Assembly (NCBI RefSeq): GCF_002095385.1
Contig: NZ_MIPP01000005.1
Coordinates: forward strand, 62,001 to 126,000
Reading direction: 5' to 3'
Length of the DNA stretch: 64,000 nt
From: Pantoea eucrina
GTDB taxonomy: Bacteria > Pseudomonadota > Gammaproteobacteria > Enterobacterales > Enterobacteriaceae
Both the position numbers and the translations under genes were made by a program. Under the pieces are notes generated by a model. The model worked only from the letters and a program-made list of their open reading frames with translations. It was not told the DNA's origin and did no database searches. The stretch's first letter is position 1; each line of letters starts with the position of its first letter. This document shows, in pieces, positions 12,969-22,265 of the stretch.

Positions 12969-12989
12969 GAATGTTATAATATCACATTC
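12969..12989. promoter_or_regulatory. Zur operator between znuC and znuA
   Basis: The 21-base near-palindrome GAATGTTATAATATCACATTC closely matches the enterobacterial Zur consensus (GAAATGTTATANTATAACATTTC). It sits in the 77-base divergent spacer, so Zur with bound zinc would repress both znuA and znuCB. Confidence 0.88.
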
Positions 12990-13019
12990 CATCACCCAGT
13001 CACGATGGAATGACGCATT

Positions 13020-13979
13020 ATGTTACACAATAAGCAGCGCCTGTTTTTTAACCTTTCTGCCACTGCCATTTTAGCCGCGCTTGCGCTTCCGGCCCACTCA
13101 GCGGTCGTCACGTCAATCAAACCGTTAGGATTTATCGCAGCTGCGATTTCAGAAGGCATTACGCCGGTTGAAGTATTGCTGCCGGATGGCGCCTCGGAAC
13201 ACGATTACGCACTCCGTCCTTCTGATGTAAAACGCATTAAAAACGCGGACTTAGTCATCTGGGTCGGGCCTGAAATGGAGGCTTTTCTGACTAAACCTGC
13301 CGCCGCTCTGCCCGCCAGCAGGAACCTGGAAATCGCCGCGCTGCCGGCGGTGAAATCTCAGCTGATTCGGGGCGGAGAAGATGAGGATGAGCACGAAGAA
13401 GGGCTCGCCTCAGATAAGTCCGAAGATCAGGACTCATCTCATACTCACCATCATCATGGTGAATATAACATGCACCTGTGGATGTCACCGAAGATTGCGC
13501 AAGAATCCGCTGTTGCAATCCACGGAAAATTATTGGAACTTATGCCCGAAAGCAAAGCCAAACTTGACGCCAATCTGCAGCAGTTTGAAGCAGCACTGGC
13601 CGAGACGGACAAACACATTGGCGCGCAGCTTGCGCCGGTGCGGAACAAGGGTTATTTCGTTTTTCACGACGCGTATAGCTATTTTGAGAAACACTACGGT
13701 TTGTCCCCCGCGGGGCATTTTACCGTCAATCCTGAAATCCAGCCTGGCGCTCAGCGTTTACATCAAATACGAACACAGTTGGTTGAGCAAAAAGCCGTAT
13801 GCGTTTTTGCTGAGCCACAATTCAGGCCGGCGGTCATCGATGCCGTGTCACGTGGCACCAGCGTACGCAAAGGCACGCTGGATCCATTAGGCATGGGGAT
13901 CAGCTTAACCAAAGACAGTTATGTGAAATTCCTCTCACAGCTGTCGAGCCAGTATGCGAGCTGCCTGAATGGAGCATAG
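13020..13979 (+). CDS. znuA: Zinc ABC transporter substrate-binding protein ZnuA
   Basis: 319 residues. The periplasmic zinc-binding component. A signal peptide runs to about residue 28 (ALPAHS). His61 in GASEHDY is the first zinc ligand; a mobile acidic and histidine-rich loop spans roughly 118-150 ([11 protein letters not shown] and [11 protein letters not shown]), followed by MHLWMSP with His152; FVFHDAYSY provides a later histidine. Two cysteines near the C-terminus (VCVFAE and ASCLNG) probably form the family disulfide. The loop is acidic as well as histidine-rich. mepM starts 14 bases downstream, so cotranscription is likely. Confidence 0.95.
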   Translation: MLHNKQRLFFNLSATAILAALALPAHSAVVTSIKPLGFIAAAISEGITPVEVLLPDGASEHDYALRPSDVKRIKNADLVIWVGPEMEAFLTKPAAALPASRNLEIAALPAVKSQLIRGGEDEDEHEEGLASDKSEDQDSSHTHHHHGEYNMHLWMSPKIAQESAVAIHGKLLELMPESKAKLDANLQQFEAALAETDKHIGAQLAPVRNKGYFVFHDAYSYFEKHYGLSPAGHFTVNPEIQPGAQRLHQIRTQLVEQKAVCVFAEPQFRPAVIDAVSRGTSVRKGTLDPLGMGISLTKDSYVKFLSQLSSQYASCLNGA

Positions 13980-13993
13980 AGGAAAAGATAAAA

Positions 13994-15319
13994 GTGCAGC
14001 AGATAGCCCGCTCTGTCGCCCTCGCATTTAATAATTTGCCGCGCCCCCACCGCGTTATGCTGGGGTCATTAACCGTTGTCACACTGGCCGTCGCTGTCTG
14101 GCGGCCGTATGTCTATCATCCCCATGACGTTGCGCCGATTGTCAAAGAGATTGCGCTGGATAAAAACGCATTGCGCACTCTGCTGCCGGAAGCCAGCGAG
14201 CCTATCGATCAAACCACGGCCGAACCTGAAGAGGATTTGCCGGCGGACGACATCGACAAAGATGTGCCTGACAATCCCGATCAGCATGACTACACCATTT
14301 CATCTGGCGATACGTTAAGCAGCGCGCTGAATCAGTATGGCATCGATCTCAGCGACATCAATGCGCTGGTCGCCAGTGATAAAGCGCTGCGCAATCTGCA
14401 GGTGGGCCAGCAGCTAAGCTGGACGCTGGATGCAGAAGGGCAGCTGCAGGCGTTTAGCTGGGAAATCAACCGCCGTGAAACCCGTACCTATGCGCGTCAG
14501 CCAAATGGCAGCTTCAGCATGCAGCAGGAGATGCAGAAAGGCGAATGGCAAAATAGCGTGCTGAAAGGGGAAGTGCGCGGCAGCTTTGCTGCCAGTGCGC
14601 AGCGTGCCGGTCTGAGCAGCGCTGAAACCAGCAACGTCATTAAAGCGATGCAGTGGCAGATGGATTTTCGCAAACTGCGTTCGGGCGATGAGTTCAGCGT
14701 GCTGATGTCGCGCGAGATGCTGGATGGTAAAAGTGCCCAGAGCCAGCTGCTGGGCGTGCGCGTGCGCAGCGGCGGCAAAGATTACTACGCCTTCCGCGCG
14801 GAAGATGGCAAGTTCTACGATCGCAGCGGTTCGGGTCTGGCGCGGGGCTTTATGCGCTTTCCAACGGTTAAGCAGTATCGCGTCTCTTCAAACTTTAACC
14901 CGCGCCGCCTCAACCCGGTAACCGGGCGCATCTCACCGCATAAAGGCGTCGACTTTGCGCTGCCGGTGGGGACGCCGGTGCTGGCCGTCGGCGATGGCGA
15001 AGTGGTGGTGGCTAAAAATGGCGGAGCTGCGGGCAACTACGTGGCGATTCGTCACGGCCGTCAGTATATGACGCGCTATATGCACCTGAGCCGTGCGCTG
15101 GTAAAGCCGGGGCAGAAAGTTAAACGCGGCGATCGCATCGCGCTCTCGGGTAATACCGGGCGCTCAACCGGTCCTCACCTGCATTACGAGGTGTGGATTA
15201 ATAATCAGGCTGTTAACCCGCTGACGGCGAAAATGCCGCGCATGGAAGGGCTGACCGGGAAAGATCGCAGTACCTACCTTGCACAGGTTAAAACCTGGCT
15301 GCCGCAGCTGGCGCTGTAA
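13994..15319 (+). CDS. mepM: Murein DD-endopeptidase MepM
   Basis: 441 residues with a GTG start (E. coli 440). It cleaves D-Ala-mDAP crosslinks to open the sacculus for growth. An N-terminal signal anchor (residues about 22-38) is followed by a LysM-like domain (YTISSGDTLSSALNQYGID), a helical middle part, and the LytM/M23 metallopeptidase domain with the zinc ligands in HKGVDFA and PHLHYEVW. GAGGAAAAG precedes the start. It lies directly behind znuA; linkage of this zinc enzyme to zinc uptake is conserved in enterics. Confidence 0.96.
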   Translation: MQQIARSVALAFNNLPRPHRVMLGSLTVVTLAVAVWRPYVYHPHDVAPIVKEIALDKNALRTLLPEASEPIDQTTAEPEEDLPADDIDKDVPDNPDQHDYTISSGDTLSSALNQYGIDLSDINALVASDKALRNLQVGQQLSWTLDAEGQLQAFSWEINRRETRTYARQPNGSFSMQQEMQKGEWQNSVLKGEVRGSFAASAQRAGLSSAETSNVIKAMQWQMDFRKLRSGDEFSVLMSREMLDGKSAQSQLLGVRVRSGGKDYYAFRAEDGKFYDRSGSGLARGFMRFPTVKQYRVSSNFNPRRLNPVTGRISPHKGVDFALPVGTPVLAVGDGEVVVAKNGGAAGNYVAIRHGRQYMTRYMHLSRALVKPGQKVKRGDRIALSGNTGRSTGPHLHYEVWINNQAVNPLTAKMPRMEGLTGKDRSTYLAQVKTWLPQLAL

Positions 15320-15344
15320 AAGTCCGGCGGCGAATAAACGTAAA

Positions 15345-15370
15345 ACCGACGATTAATTCGTCGGTTTTTT
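15345..15370 (+). terminator. Intrinsic terminator after mepM
   Basis: Stem ACCGACGA/TCGTCGGT with a TTAAT loop and a T run. Confidence 0.85.
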
Positions 15371-15444
15371 GCTTTCAGGCGCGTGAAGATTGCAAAAATA
15401 GCTGCCGTCACTATTATTGAGCCGTCATTGTCAGAGGCGAGTGC

Positions 15445-16419
15445 ATGGAAACCCGAAAAAAAAATAACAGCGAGTTTATTCCCGTTTTTCAACGTTCTTT
15501 TTTAAAACCTAAATACTGGGGAAGCTGGCTGGCGATTGGTGCGCTGGCGGGCATGGCAATGCTGCCGCCACGCCTGCGCGATCCTGTACTGGGTAGCTTA
15601 GGCACCTTTGCCGGTAAGCTGGCAAAAAGTGCGCGGCGTCGTGCGCTGATCAATCTCTACTACTGCCTGCCGGAACTGAGTGAAGCGCAGCGCGAAGAGA
15701 TTGCTGACCGCATGTTTGCAACCGCGCCGCAGGCGATGGCGATGATGGCAGAACTCGGCATGCGCAACCCGGAGCGGGTGCGTCAGCGGGTAGAGTGGCA
15801 CGGCCGTGAAATTATTACTGACTTACAGAATAACAATGAGAATGTGATCTTCCTGGTGCCGCACGGCTGGGGCGTGGATATTCCCGCCATGCTGCTGGCG
15901 TCGGAAGGGCAGAAGATGGCAGCGATGTTTCACAATCAGAGCGATCCGCTGATGGATTATCTGTGGAACACCGTACGCCGCCGGTTTGGTGGCCGTATGC
16001 ATGCGCGCAACGACGGGATTAAGCCCTTTATCGCCTCAGTGCGTCAGGGCTACTACGGCTACTATCTGCCGGATCAGGATCACGGTGCTGAGCACAGCGA
16101 GTTTGTCGATTTCTTTGCAACCTACAAGGCTACGCTGCCGGCAGTGGGACGACTGATGAAAGTCTGCCGGGCGCGGGTAGTGCCGCTGTTTCCGGTATAC
16201 AACAGTAAAACGCACCGCCTGGAGATCTACGTGCGGCCGCCGATGGACGATCTGGTGGATGCGGATGACACCAGGCTGGCACGCCGTATGAATGAAGAAG
16301 TGGAGATTTTTGTGCGGCCGCATCCGGAGCAATATACCTGGATCCTGAAGCTGCTGAAAACGCGTAAAGAGGGGGATATTGAGCCTTACCGGCGTAAAGA
16401 TCTCTATCCGCGTAAGTAA
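15445..16419 (+). CDS. lpxM: Lipid A myristoyltransferase LpxM
   Basis: 324 residues (E. coli 323). An inner-membrane acyltransferase that adds the sixth acyl chain (myristate in E. coli) to Kdo2-lipid A. The lysophospholipid acyltransferase catalytic pair is in VPHGWGVD, His140 and Asp145. Other conserved stretches are [27 protein letters not shown], and YLPDQDHG. A hydrophobic N-terminal segment (about 25-40) anchors it. Monocistronic between a terminator and a hairpin, convergent with the MdfA-type gene. Confidence 0.96.
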   Translation: METRKKNNSEFIPVFQRSFLKPKYWGSWLAIGALAGMAMLPPRLRDPVLGSLGTFAGKLAKSARRRALINLYYCLPELSEAQREEIADRMFATAPQAMAMMAELGMRNPERVRQRVEWHGREIITDLQNNNENVIFLVPHGWGVDIPAMLLASEGQKMAAMFHNQSDPLMDYLWNTVRRRFGGRMHARNDGIKPFIASVRQGYYGYYLPDQDHGAEHSEFVDFFATYKATLPAVGRLMKVCRARVVPLFPVYNSKTHRLEIYVRPPMDDLVDADDTRLARRMNEEVEIFVRPHPEQYTWILKLLKTRKEGDIEPYRRKDLYPRK

Positions 16420-16427
16420 TTCTGTAT

Positions 16428-16458
16428 GCTGCCGCTACCCGCAGTGCGTAGCGGCAGC
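16428..16458. terminator. Inverted repeat between lpxM and the MdfA-type gene
   Basis: An 11-bp stem GCTGCCGCTAC/GTAGCGGCAGC between convergent stop codons. There is no clear T run, so terminator function is only probable. Confidence 0.5.
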
Positions 16459-16464
16459 GCACGG

Positions 16465-17700
16465 TTATACGACCTCTTCGACCCTGCTCAGTCGTCTGCG
16501 CTCACGCAGAAACAGCGTAACCAGCACAAACCACAGCAGACCCGCAGCAAAATTCAGCGTACTGAACCACGGCGTACCGCCGTGAAAATAGCCCGCTTTA
16601 GCCAGCTCAATGCCCGCTGCCAGCGTCAGGATGCTGATCATTCCCAGCATGGCGGCAATACTGCCTTTGCCTTCACTGCTGGCGTAAAGCGTCAGGCGAT
16701 AGAGACCGGCATTCACCATGCCAGCCCCGAACGCATAGAGACTGAGTCCGGCGGTTAACAGCAGGTAGGTGTGGCTGTTCATCAGGTTGGCAATCAGCGC
16801 TATGCCGAGTCCGATTAAGATGGGCCAGGCAGCCAGTTTCACTGGCTGTTCAATCGGTACGCGACCCGCCAGTTTGCCCAGCGTCAGATTGCCGGCAATC
16901 ATAGCCAGAAACACCGGCAGCTGGAGCAGGGCATAGTGCATGCGCGACAGGCCCTCATCGTGCATAAGGATCACCGGTGACAGCGCCACCCACGTCAGAA
17001 TGGGAATAAACACCAGGCCGATAGCAAAGGAACCGTACATCACCTGTTTGTCACGTGCCAGCCGGCCATAGCCGCGCGCCAGCACCGGCAGCGCAACGGA
17101 GCGACTGCGATCGCCTGCCGTTTCCGGCATGATGCGCCACAGCAAAATAAAGGCGATTACGCTGCAGATCGCAAACAGCCAGAACATACTGCGCCAGCTG
17201 CCTGCGGTGAGCCATGCCGCCCCGGCCAGCGGACCGGCCAGCGGCGCCAGCAGCGCCACATTCGCCATCAGGGCCATTACCCGCACCGCGAGCGCCTCTT
17301 CAAACGCTTCCTGTACCGCCGCATAGCTGACGGCGCCAATAAAGCAGAGGCTGATGCCCTGAATGAAGCGCAGCGTGACAAACTGCTCAATTGTGCTGAC
17401 CCAGGTGGTAAGGATGCAGGCCAGCACAAAAAACAGGATGCCGGAAAGCAATACCGGACGCCGGCCATACTTATCTGATAGCGGGCCCAGCAGCCACTGC
17501 AGCACCACGCCGCCCATCAGATAGGCAGTCAGAGAGGTGGAGACCCACTGCGGGCCGACTGCAAACTCCTGCGTGACCAGCAGCATGCCGGGCTGGATCA
17601 TGTCATGAGCGATATAAGTAGCGAACTCAAACAGGACCAGCGCCAGTGGAAACAGCAGCGTACGTCCGGTTAAGCGGGCAATAGGTTGGTAGCGGGCCAT
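16465..17700 (-). CDS. mdfA: MdfA-type multidrug/proton antiporter (MFS)
   Basis: 411 residues (E. coli MdfA 410), with 12 predicted membrane segments of the DHA1 family. The start at 17700 is chosen because GGGAGG lies a few bases upstream; the ATG at 17721 adds seven residues. The two acidic residues of the first membrane segment that define MdfA proton coupling and substrate range are present as Glu25 and Asp33 in VLFEFATYIAHDMIQPG. The loop motif GPLSDKYGRRP and LRFIQGISLCFIGAV also match MdfA. In E. coli mdfA is elsewhere, so its place between lpxM and pykA is a rearrangement. The MdtM paralogue is the main alternative. Confidence 0.85.
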   Translation of the reverse strand: MARYQPIARLTGRTLLFPLALVLFEFATYIAHDMIQPGMLLVTQEFAVGPQWVSTSLTAYLMGGVVLQWLLGPLSDKYGRRPVLLSGILFFVLACILTTWVSTIEQFVTLRFIQGISLCFIGAVSYAAVQEAFEEALAVRVMALMANVALLAPLAGPLAGAAWLTAGSWRSMFWLFAICSVIAFILLWRIMPETAGDRSRSVALPVLARGYGRLARDKQVMYGSFAIGLVFIPILTWVALSPVILMHDEGLSRMHYALLQLPVFLAMIAGNLTLGKLAGRVPIEQPVKLAAWPILIGLGIALIANLMNSHTYLLLTAGLSLYAFGAGMVNAGLYRLTLYASSEGKGSIAAMLGMISILTLAAGIELAKAGYFHGGTPWFSTLNFAAGLLWFVLVTLFLRERRRLSRVEEVV

Positions 17701-17720
17701 CAAGCCTCCCTGAAAATGCA

Positions 17721-17752
17721 AAATAAAACGCGACCGCCAGAGCAGTCGCGTT
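17721..17752 (-). terminator. Intrinsic terminator of pykA
   Basis: On the minus strand, stem ACGCGACTG/CGGTCGCGT is followed by TTTTATTTT, 38 bases after the pykA stop. Confidence 0.8.
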
Positions 17753-17790
17753 TGTCCATTTTTACAGCCGCTACGCTTAACGCGTCGGCG

Positions 17791-19266
17791 TTAGTCGACG
17801 CGCAGCACGCGGCTGGTGTTGGTGGTGCCGGTTGCGCCCATCACATCACCCTGGGTGACAATCACCAGGTCGCCGGAGACGAGGAAACCTTTATCGCGCA
17901 GCAGATTTACCGCGTCGTGGGCGGCAGCCACACCGTCGTTGTTGCTGTCAAAATAGACCGGCGTCACGCCGCGATAGAGAGCGGTCAGGTTTAGCGTACG
18001 CTCATGGCGCGACATCGCAAAAATCGGCAAACCTGACGTGATACGTGACGTCATCAGCGCGGTACGGCCTGATTCGGTCATGGTAATAATGGCAGAAACA
18101 CCCTGCAGATGGTTTGCTGCATACATAGCTGACATCGCGATCGCTTCTTCGACGTTGTCAAACTGTACGTCCAGGCGATGTTTGGAGACGTTTACGCTTG
18201 GGATCTTTTCAGCGCCGAGGCAGACTTTCGCCATCGCAGAAACGGTTTCCGCCGGATATTGCCCGGCTGCGGTTTCCGCTGACAGCATCACGGCGTCAGT
18301 ACCATCCAGCACGGCGTTGGCCACATCCATCACTTCCGCACGGGTTGGCATGGGATTGGTGATCATCGATTCCATCATCTGCGTGGCGGTAATGATGGTG
18401 CGGTTCAGCTGACGGGCGCGACGGATCAGCGCTTTCTGAATACCAACCAGTTCCGGATCGCCGATTTCAACGCCCAGATCGCCGCGCGCCACCATGACAA
18501 CGTCAGACGCGAGGATAATATCATCCATTGCTTCCTGTGTCGCAACCGCTTCTGCGCGCTCCACTTTGGCCACCAGCTTTGCATCACAGCCGGCGTCGCG
18601 AGCCAGACGACGGGCGTAGTTCATATCTTCGCCATTGCGCGGGAATGACACCGCCAGATAATCAACGCCGATTTTTGCCGCCGTGACGATATCCAGCTTA
18701 TCTTTTTCAGTCAGCGCTTCGGCAGAGAGGCCGCCGCCCAGCTTGTTGATACCTTTGTTATTAGAGAGCGGACCACCGACGGTAACTTCAGTGAAGACTT
18801 TCACATCCTGCACCTCCAGCACCTTCAGCTGTACGCGGCCATCATCGAGCAGCAGAATATCGCCCGGCACGACATCTTCCGGCAATCCTTTGTAATCGAT
18901 GCCGACTTTTTCTTTGTCGCCTTCACCTTTGCTCAGGTTCGCATCAAGCAGAAAACGATCGCCGACACTGAGAAATACTTTCCCTTCTTTAAACGTAGAG
19001 ACGCGGATTTTTGGCCCCTGCAGGTCGCCGAGAATCGCCACGTGACGCCCCAGCTTGGCGGCTATCTGACGTACGCGATCGGCGCGCTGCTGGTGATCTT
19101 CGGGCGTGCCGTGGGAGAAATTAAGGCGTACTACGTTAGCGCCTGCCGCGATGATTTTTTCAAGGTTATTGTCGCGGTCGGTTGCCGGGCCGAGGGTAGT
19201 AACAATCTTGGTTCTTCTGAGACGACGTGACGGGGATTTTGAGATGAAAGCTGTAGGGCTGGTCAT
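17791..19266 (-). CDS. pykA: Pyruvate kinase II
   Basis: 491 residues. Converts phosphoenolpyruvate and ADP to pyruvate and ATP. Conserved parts include [31 protein letters not shown], the active-site stretch [21 protein letters not shown], and ATQMMESMI. It has about 11 more N-terminal residues ([11 protein letters not shown]) than E. coli PykA (480); AAGGA stands eight bases before this ATG, which supports the longer start. The sequence is of the PykA type, not PykF. Confidence 0.96.
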   Translation of the reverse strand: MTSPTAFISKSPSRRLRRTKIVTTLGPATDRDNNLEKIIAAGANVVRLNFSHGTPEDHQQRADRVRQIAAKLGRHVAILGDLQGPKIRVSTFKEGKVFLSVGDRFLLDANLSKGEGDKEKVGIDYKGLPEDVVPGDILLLDDGRVQLKVLEVQDVKVFTEVTVGGPLSNNKGINKLGGGLSAEALTEKDKLDIVTAAKIGVDYLAVSFPRNGEDMNYARRLARDAGCDAKLVAKVERAEAVATQEAMDDIILASDVVMVARGDLGVEIGDPELVGIQKALIRRARQLNRTIITATQMMESMITNPMPTRAEVMDVANAVLDGTDAVMLSAETAAGQYPAETVSAMAKVCLGAEKIPSVNVSKHRLDVQFDNVEEAIAMSAMYAANHLQGVSAIITMTESGRTALMTSRITSGLPIFAMSRHERTLNLTALYRGVTPVYFDSNNDGVAAAHDAVNLLRDKGFLVSGDLVIVTQGDVMGATGTTNTSRVLRVD

Positions 19267-19386
19267 TCGGTGATCCTTTTATTCTATCTGAGTGATTGGC
19301 ATTAAATTTACAATGCGCGTGTCTCTGTTTGGCTATTGATACTGCTTCCAGGGTGTTGACGCAAAAGGCTTGAAGTATTAACGCCA

Positions 19387-19402
19387 GGTAAACGCTTACA
19401 CC
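19387..19402. promoter_or_regulatory. Possible LacI-family operator upstream of pykA
   Basis: The sequence GGTAAACGCTTACACC is nearly palindromic around a central CG with TTACA-type arms, the form typical of LacI/GalR-family operators. It lies about 120 bases upstream of the pykA start. Which regulator binds is not known. Confidence 0.4.
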
Positions 19403-19580
19403 TAAGGTACACCAAATGTCTGACCCTGTTAAGATGGGTCTGCTTTGTCAAAGTGCGGAGCGATCTATCACGCTAAAACGCGGCACAGGATAACCCCGGT
19501 TTTGCTTGCGCATTTTTAGCATCGGTATAACACGGCTGCATAGCAGAGCTAAAATGCGCCCGAACGGCACCGCACAGACA

Positions 19581-19594
19581 TGAAAGCGCTTACA
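19581..19594. promoter_or_regulatory. Possible LacI-family operator upstream of zwf
   Basis: TGAAAGCGCTTACA shares the CGCTTACA half with the copy at 19387 and is close to a perfect palindrome (TGTAAGCGCTTACA). It lies about 290 bases upstream of zwf. Confidence 0.4.
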
Positions 19595-19882
19595 TCACCT
19601 TGATTTAGTAAAAATTTGCTCTGTGAAGCACACCTTCGCGCAGCGGCAGATAAATGCGAAGCTGAATTCTTTGTCATACTTCTGCAGGCCCCGTCTGTAA
19701 TGACTGACGTAAACCCTGGTCAGGGACGCCGGCCTGTTGGTTACGCGACGTCGCGATGAACAGCGGGACGCTCGCTTGTCCTGGCGCGGCGAAAAAAGTA
19801 CATTGTGCCGTAAGAACATGACAATAAAGGTCCGGGATGGTGAGGATGCACATCCGGGAGATCCTGCAACGAGGAGAGGAAA

Positions 19883-21361
19883 ATGGCGGTAACACAAACA
19901 GCCCAGGCATGCGATCTGGTGATTTTCGGTGCCAAAGGCGATCTTGCACGCCGTAAACTGTTGCCTTCGCTTTATCAGCTGGAGAAAGCTGGTCAGATCC
20001 ACGAAACCACCCGTATTATCGGAGTAGGACGTGCGGAGTGGGATAAAGCGGCTTATACCAAAGTGGTACGCGAGGCGCTGGAAACCTTCATGAAAGAGAA
20101 GATTGATGAAGCGCTGTGGGATAAGCTCAGCGGCCGTCTCGACTTCTGTAACCTCGATGTGAACGATACAACGCATTTCACCAAACTGGGTAAAATGCTC
20201 GATCAAAAAGAGCGCGTAACCATTAACTACTTTGCTATGCCACCGAGCACGTTCGGTGCCATTTGTGAAGGGCTTGGCGCAGCGAAGCTGAACGCAAAAC
20301 CTGCCCGCGTGGTAATGGAAAAGCCGCTGGGTACCTCGCTGGAAACCTCGCGTGAAATCAACGACAGCGTGGGTAAATTCTTTGACGAGAGCCAGGTGTT
20401 CCGTATTGACCACTATCTGGGCAAAGAGACGGTGCTGAATCTGCTGGCGCTGCGCTTTGCTAACTCAATCTTTGTGAATAACTGGGACAACCGCACCATC
20501 GACCACGTGCAGATCACCGTGGCAGAGGAGGTGGGGATTGAAGGCCGCTGGGGTTATTTTGATAAAGCGGGCCAGATGCGCGACATGATTCAGAACCACC
20601 TGCTGCAGGTACTGACCATGATTGCTATGTCACCGCCCTCCGATCTCAGTGCAGATGCAATCCGCGATGAGAAAGTAAAAGTACTGCGTTCACTGCGCCG
20701 GATCGATCAAACCAACGTGCGTGAAAAAACCGTACGCGGTCAGTACACGGCAGGATTTGTACAGGGTAAAAAAGTACCGGGCTATCTGGAAGAGGAGGGC
20801 GCTAACAAGCAGAGCGCAACCGAGACTTTTGTGGCTATTCGCGTTGATATTGATAACTGGCGCTGGGCGGGTGTACCTTTCTACCTGCGCACCGGCAAGC
20901 GTCTGCCTTCCAAATGCTCTGAGGTCGTCGTCTATTTCAAGAACCCGGAGATGAACCTGTTCAAAGACTCCTATTCTGAACTGCCGCAGAACAAACTCAC
21001 TATTCGTCTGCAGCCGGATGAAGGTGTGGATATCGAGATCCTTAACAAAGTACCAGGGCTGGATCACAAGCATAAGCTGCAGACCACTAAGCTGGATCTG
21101 AGCTATTCAGAAACCTTTAATCAGTCACATCTGGCGGATGCCTATGAGCGTCTGCTGCTGGAATCAATGCGCGGCATTCAGGCGCTGTTTGTCCGTCGCG
21201 ATGAGGTAGAAGCAGCATGGGGCTGGGTGGATTCAATTATCGAGGCCTGGAATGCGGATGGCGACGCCTCTAAACCGTATCAGGCAGGCACCTGGGGCCC
21301 GGTGGCTTCCGTTGCGATGATCACCCGCGACGGCCGTTCATGGAACGAATTTAGCGAGTAA
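19883..21361 (+). CDS. zwf: Glucose-6-phosphate 1-dehydrogenase
   Basis: 492 residues. Oxidises glucose 6-phosphate to 6-phosphogluconolactone with NADP, entering the pentose phosphate pathway. The N-terminus [29 protein letters not shown] contains the Rossmann loop GAKGDLA; the substrate site RIDHYLGKE is near residue 180, and [12 protein letters not shown] lies in the C-terminal half. GAGGAGAGG precedes the ATG. In E. coli edd follows; here a terminator and then eda follow, with edd missing. Confidence 0.97.
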   Translation: MAVTQTAQACDLVIFGAKGDLARRKLLPSLYQLEKAGQIHETTRIIGVGRAEWDKAAYTKVVREALETFMKEKIDEALWDKLSGRLDFCNLDVNDTTHFTKLGKMLDQKERVTINYFAMPPSTFGAICEGLGAAKLNAKPARVVMEKPLGTSLETSREINDSVGKFFDESQVFRIDHYLGKETVLNLLALRFANSIFVNNWDNRTIDHVQITVAEEVGIEGRWGYFDKAGQMRDMIQNHLLQVLTMIAMSPPSDLSADAIRDEKVKVLRSLRRIDQTNVREKTVRGQYTAGFVQGKKVPGYLEEEGANKQSATETFVAIRVDIDNWRWAGVPFYLRTGKRLPSKCSEVVVYFKNPEMNLFKDSYSELPQNKLTIRLQPDEGVDIEILNKVPGLDHKHKLQTTKLDLSYSETFNQSHLADAYERLLLESMRGIQALFVRRDEVEAAWGWVDSIIEAWNADGDASKPYQAGTWGPVASVAMITRDGRSWNEFSE

Positions 21362-21398
21362 TCGCCCGTTGTACGGATGCGCCATTCAGACTCAACCA

Positions 21399-21427
21399 AT
21401 ACCTCTGCCATGCAGGGGTATTTTTTT
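21399..21427 (+). terminator. Intrinsic terminator after zwf
   Basis: Stem ATACCTCTGC/GCAGGGGTAT (one mismatch) with a CAT loop and a run of T residues. Confidence 0.8.
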
Positions 21428-21576
21428 GCGCAGCGCGTGCCAACGCCCATAGCAGAGAGAGTCCACAGCAGCATCACCACGTGGTGTTGCATAGACGCAA
21501 AGCCGTTTTATCTTGTATGGTAAAGCGCTAATGATGAGAACGCAGCCGTCGGGGCTGCGGTGACCAGGGAAACCTC

Positions 21577-22215
21577 ATGAAGAACTGGAAGATAAGTGCA
21601 GAGCAGGTGCTGAGCACCGGGCCGGTCGTGCCGGTTATTGTAGTAAAGCAGCCTGAGCACGCTGTGCCGATGGCAAAAGCGCTGGTCGCAGGCGGTATCC
21701 GGGTGCTGGAGGTGACGCTGCGTACGCCGGTTGCGATGGATGCGCTGCGCGCCATTATTCGTGAGGTGCCGGAAGCGATTGTGGGCGCCGGTACGGTTAT
21801 CAATACGCAGCAGCTGAAAGAGGTCACGGATGCAGGCGCGCAGTTTGTGATAAGCCCGGGACTGACCGAGTCGCTGCTCCGGGCCGCAACAGAGGGGCCG
21901 GTACCGCTGATCCCGGGGATCAGCACCGTGTCAGAGCTGATGATGGGTATGGATCATGGCCTGCGCGAATTCAAGTTCTTCCCGGCTGAAGCCAGCGGCG
22001 GCGTAAAGGCGCTTTCCGCGCTTGCCGGACCTTTTCCGCAGGTACGGTTTTGCCCGACCGGCGGCATTTCACCGGCAAACTATCGTGACTATCTGGCGCT
22101 GAAAAGCGTGCTGTGTATCGGCGGCTCGTGGCTGGTACCGGATGAGGCGCTGCAGCAGGGCGACTGGGAGCGGATTACGCAGCTGGCGCGTGAGGCGATA
22201 GCGGGCGCGCGGTAG
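21577..22215 (+). CDS. eda: KDPG/KHG aldolase
   Basis: 212 residues (E. coli 213). Cleaves 2-keto-3-deoxy-6-phosphogluconate to pyruvate and glyceraldehyde 3-phosphate; it also handles 4-hydroxy-2-oxoglutarate. The catalytic Glu45 (VLEVTLRT) and Schiff-base Lys133 (EFKFFPAE) keep the E. coli positions. With no edd between zwf and eda, this copy probably serves hexuronate breakdown or oxaloacetate/hydroxyoxoglutarate chemistry instead of a local Entner-Doudoroff route, unless edd is elsewhere. Confidence 0.96.
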   Translation: MKNWKISAEQVLSTGPVVPVIVVKQPEHAVPMAKALVAGGIRVLEVTLRTPVAMDALRAIIREVPEAIVGAGTVINTQQLKEVTDAGAQFVISPGLTESLLRAATEGPVPLIPGISTVSELMMGMDHGLREFKFFPAEASGGVKALSALAGPFPQVRFCPTGGISPANYRDYLALKSVLCIGGSWLVPDEALQQGDWERITQLAREAIAGAR

Positions 22216-22231
22216 CCCGGGAAGCAGATAT

Positions 22232-22260
22232 CTGGCAGCAGGCGTATGGCCTGCTGCCAG
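22232..22260. terminator. Inverted repeat between eda and purT
   Basis: A perfect 12-bp stem CTGGCAGCAGGC/GCCTGCTGCCAG with a five-base loop, lying between convergent genes. No T run follows on either strand. Confidence 0.55.
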
Positions 22261-22265
22261 CGCTG

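Larger units (their letters stand above)
19267..19882. other. pykA/zwf divergent spacer, no hexR
   Basis: 616 bases with no convincing coding frame. In E. coli the regulator gene hexR lies here between pykA and zwf; nothing resembling it is present in any frame. The spacer holds two similar 14- to 16-base near-palindromes (listed separately) and the zwf ribosome-binding site GAGGAGAGG just before the zwf start. Opposite-strand open frames over the zwf start are not credible genes. Confidence 0.7.

Noticed and set aside
19595-20413. 272-codon minus-strand frame across the zwf start, considered as a hexR remnant
   Set aside because: The translation shows no helix-turn-helix or SIS domain and is antisense to the conserved zwf N-terminus.
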